The translations under genes and the position numbers were made by a program. DNA of 64,000 nt from Paragordius varius (lineage: Eukaryota > Nematomorpha), in assembly GCA_964247055.1 (NCBI GenBank), contig OZ176054.1:5828001-5892000 (forward strand), read 5' to 3'. Numbering within the stretch: the first letter of the stretch is position 1; each line of letters opens with the position of its first letter. The notes under the pieces are model-generated. The model was not told the origin of the DNA. It saw nothing but the letters and a program-made list of their open reading frames with translations, and did no database searches. Positions 61,601 through 64,000 of the stretch are shown here, in pieces.

Positions 61601-63099
61601 CCGCAGATCGTAAAAAATATTGACTTACATTCACGGTTAAAAAAAATTGAGTGTAAAAACTATGTTTTAATCAAACATATTATATAAATAATGGTTACAC
61701 AATAGATAAAAATAATAATATCAATGGCCTAGTCTAGTTAAAGATTAAACCCCAATTTCGGTTTTGGATAGTTTTAGATAATGTATAATTTTAATCTTTG
61801 AATTTAATTAAAATAGTGTCTATTATGCGGCAAAAAAAAGGTAATTTTAAGAATTAATAAACATTGTCATTTTTTGCAATGGCTGTTTAATTCCTTTTCC
61901 TACCTTAATCAAACTTCTAAAGTCTGAACAAACAATAAACAAATAACAATTTTATTGAATTATATATTTTAATTAAAATATAGTATTAAATCGTTCCCTA
62001 AGTTTGTTTTTATATCTCCTTTCTTTTAATTAAATATTTGTAGTAATAATACAATAAGAAAACATACAAGTTGCTATTCAATTGGGAACGGATCGAATTA
62101 TTTTAATGATGATCGGCATAAATTATACTCTGAGGTTCAAAGAGGTGGTATTATTCCCTTTTACGGATTCCAGAAATATGATAAAGGTTATCATTTATAT
62201 TTGGAAATTAAAATATAACCTATAATTAACATAAAATTATTTCTGTTTAATGTAACTAACATAACATTTTAACATTCTGCATGAATTTTCGTTTACTTAA
62301 ATTTAATTACTAATTATTATTAAGGATTGATTGGTAATCATTTTTTTCTTGTTTTTTGTTGTTCAAAGAACCCCGAATCTTTAAATCAGTGGCGAACAAG
62401 TTTTCTAGCAAAAATATCTCAAATAACATTAATAACAACAACCATCTTACTACTATAACTCCAGAAAAACATATTGTAAAATCTGCACTTTCACCTTCGC
62501 AAAATGATTTATCAATGTTAGAATCATCAATATCTTCTACTAATAATGACATAACAAACAAGGCATTTGAAAAGAATGCTAAAATATGCGATTCCAAATC
62601 CTTGCAAGGTGAGTCCAAAAATATTGTGGGACAAACGAATTGTGAAACTTATTATGATTTTCTGTCTTTGAAACCATTTGCAAAATATGCTGATAATCGT
62701 ATAGATAAAAATGAACATTTATTGATGTTGAAACCATCATACGTAGCCGAAGTAACGCGGCAAAAGAAATTGACTAAGGGAAAACAAAATGAATTCCCAC
62801 TTTCTGATTCCAGTCTAGAAACTAATAATAAATCACCCCTAACGATGATTATGAAAAAAGATTTTAGAACGGCCCTTACTAATGATTCGTATGATGCATG
62901 TAGCATGCTATCTAATAAACTAACTTTAAGTCCTCACATGCATCTAAAAAGTAGTAGACCCTTATGGTCTGTTCACAATTGTAATTTGAGTGAGCCATAC
63001 ACCAAACAACTTAATTCGTGTTCAGCTGGTTCCTCACCAGCCAAACGCATGTCGGCACATAACGCCAAAAGTAGTTGTTTTTTATCATTTGCATCTTAA
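58675..63099 (+). CDS. Ser/Asn-rich orphan protein, eight exons seen
   Basis: Exons with good splice signals: 58675-58784, 59092-59161, 59274-59345, 59494-59552, 60577-60653, 61343-61419, 62044-62186 and 62369-63099. Phases agree within the first four and within the last four; the join 59552/60577 does not, so an exon is missing there, and the 5' end is unknown. Text includes NGGIKSKIGSYYPSVYSKMR, EWMKNFKYIDFHALFNCMYH, EVQRGGIIPFYGFQKY and a long low-complexity last exon with FLSLKPFAKYADNR and LMLKPSYVAEVTRQKKLTKG. No membrane segments or known domain. Probably one gene of 400 or more residues, function unknown. Confidence 0.5.
60877..61217. mobile_element. Family-B MITE, copy 3
   Basis: 341 bp in an intron of the preceding gene. 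Left TACCATTTACAGTTCGAATT, right ...AATGGTGTA. Three to four 21-bp units per arm (TTCAAATTCACCCTTGAA-type left, AGGGTGAATTTGAATTGTTC-type right), interior shared with copies 1 and 2. Confidence 0.85.
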
Positions 63100-63470
63100 A
63101 AATTACATATAAATACAATTCGGGGTATTTTGACTCCAGGCCAACCATTAAAATTTATTTGACATGGGCATGGGCCTGGACTTACAAACATAATTTATTA
63201 TGCAAAAATATTTTTTAAACCAATTTTTTTACAAACGCTTCATATTAAAGTTATTACGCCATTTTTTTCACAGTATAAGATTAAATATTGAGATATAATT
63301 ACAGCTGGTTATAACCTAAAAAATTATGAAATAAATAATTGCACTATTTGACACTAAGAAAAGATTGAAGAATATAAATTATTTTCGACACGTGAATAGT
63401 ATAAAAATATGGAAATTTATTTAAAACGTATCATAGAATAAATAAAATTCGCGAACGGTTTCGGACATTT
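63100..63470. other. Intergenic stretch, nothing recognised
   Basis: AT-rich sequence between the orphan gene stop and the truncated end of the second Penelope-like element. Confidence 0.5.
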
Positions 63471-64000
63471 TAAAGGAAACCAAGTAGTTATAATGAACTT
63501 GTTAGACTATAATCAAAAAATGCAACATATTTTAGAAGATACATCCAAATATAAAAAGATCACACGATGCCCTTTTAACACATTACACATAAATGTTAAA
63601 AAAATGATAAAATCATCTCCCATTCCCTCACATTTACACAATTCGTTAATTCCTCAATGCCCTATTAATCCCAGTATGTATGGTGTCCCAAAAACGCATA
63701 AAACGGATGTTCCACTGCGTCCAATTGTATCCACCAAAAATTCATCTTTATATGGTTTGGCACAGCATTTATCAGAATATTTGCAACCCTTCTTAAAAGA
63801 CAAATTAAAAAATTCGTTTGAATTTATTGATAAAATAAGGGATATACAAGTAGCTGAAACCGATTTATTAATAAGTTTAGATGTGGAAAGCCTCTTTACC
63901 AGTGTACCCCTCAAGGAGTTAACCCATCTTCTTAAAGATCTAAAGGTGGATGCGAAATATATTTCCCTGATTGAATTTTGTATAAATAATAATTTTTTTG
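63471..64000 (+). mobile_element. Second Penelope-like element, 5'-truncated, runs off the right edge
   Basis: An open frame from about 63472 to the window end: KGNQVVIMNLLDYNQKM, then PSMYGVPKTHKTDVPLRPIV and RT motif A LLISLDVESLFTSVPLKEL. Order and spacing match the PLE reverse transcriptase, but residues differ widely from the 20-kb copy (for example YGVPKTHK versus HGQPKLHK), so it is a separate PLE lineage. It begins at the conserved KGN block with no N-terminal domain, consistent with 5' truncation. The rest, including any GIY-YIG domain, lies outside. Confidence 0.85.

Overview
The window is animal nuclear DNA. It is very AT-rich, its genes are split by GT-AG introns, and every recognisable protein uses the standard code. 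The host genes are eukaryotic or metazoan families: an ABCG half-transporter, ODR-4, CDK7, APC11, the Rab3GAP catalytic subunit, a NOL8-like nucleolar protein and a natriuretic-peptide-type membrane guanylyl cyclase. A striking feature is a class of 21-29 nt introns mixed with introns of hundreds to thousands of bases. Reading frame and homology fix at least fourteen of them. Such introns are known from dicyemid mesozoans, so a dicyemid or similarly reduced spiralian is my best guess, but this is inference.

Layout. 1-7.2 kb: a leftward ABCG gene (running off the left edge) and a rightward ODR4 gene, head to head with only 43 bp between start codons. 7.2-9.6 kb: gene-poor DNA with a degenerate repeat array. 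9.6-12.4 kb: CDK7 and APC11, same strand, 13 nt apart. 12.6-24.8 kb: RAB3GAP1 in 14 exons, with introns that carry MITEs and a double Penelope-like element. 25.7-30.2 kb: a cluster of short genes, namely an 82-residue orphan, a convergent basic protein, an RBIS-like/NOL8-like pair whose stop and start codons overlap, an exon group of unknown function and a one-TM coiled-coil protein. 30.2-45.2 kb: the complete guanylyl cyclase gene (21 exons plus a probable 5-nt microexon). 45.2-49.2 kb: transposon graveyard (mariner relic with a hAT-like insert, and a 1.16-kb Tc1-type long-TIR element). 49.3-53.8 kb: orphan gene of 189 codons. 54.5-57.7 kb: 3.2-kb foldback element. 58.7-63.1 kb: Ser/Asn-rich orphan gene. 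63.5 kb to the end: start of a second, different Penelope-like element.

Mobile DNA. The most unusual elements are two related MITE families with TA target duplications and termini TACCATTT...AAATGGTA. Their inverted ends are built from tandem 21-bp units (up to seven per arm). At least six copies lie in the window.

The genes do not form one pathway. Gene spacing is nevertheless informative: overlapping or 13-nt spaced same-strand pairs and 43-162 bp head-to-head pairs indicate dense packing and possibly dicistronic transcripts, while introns and a few intergenic islands have grown by transposon insertion.
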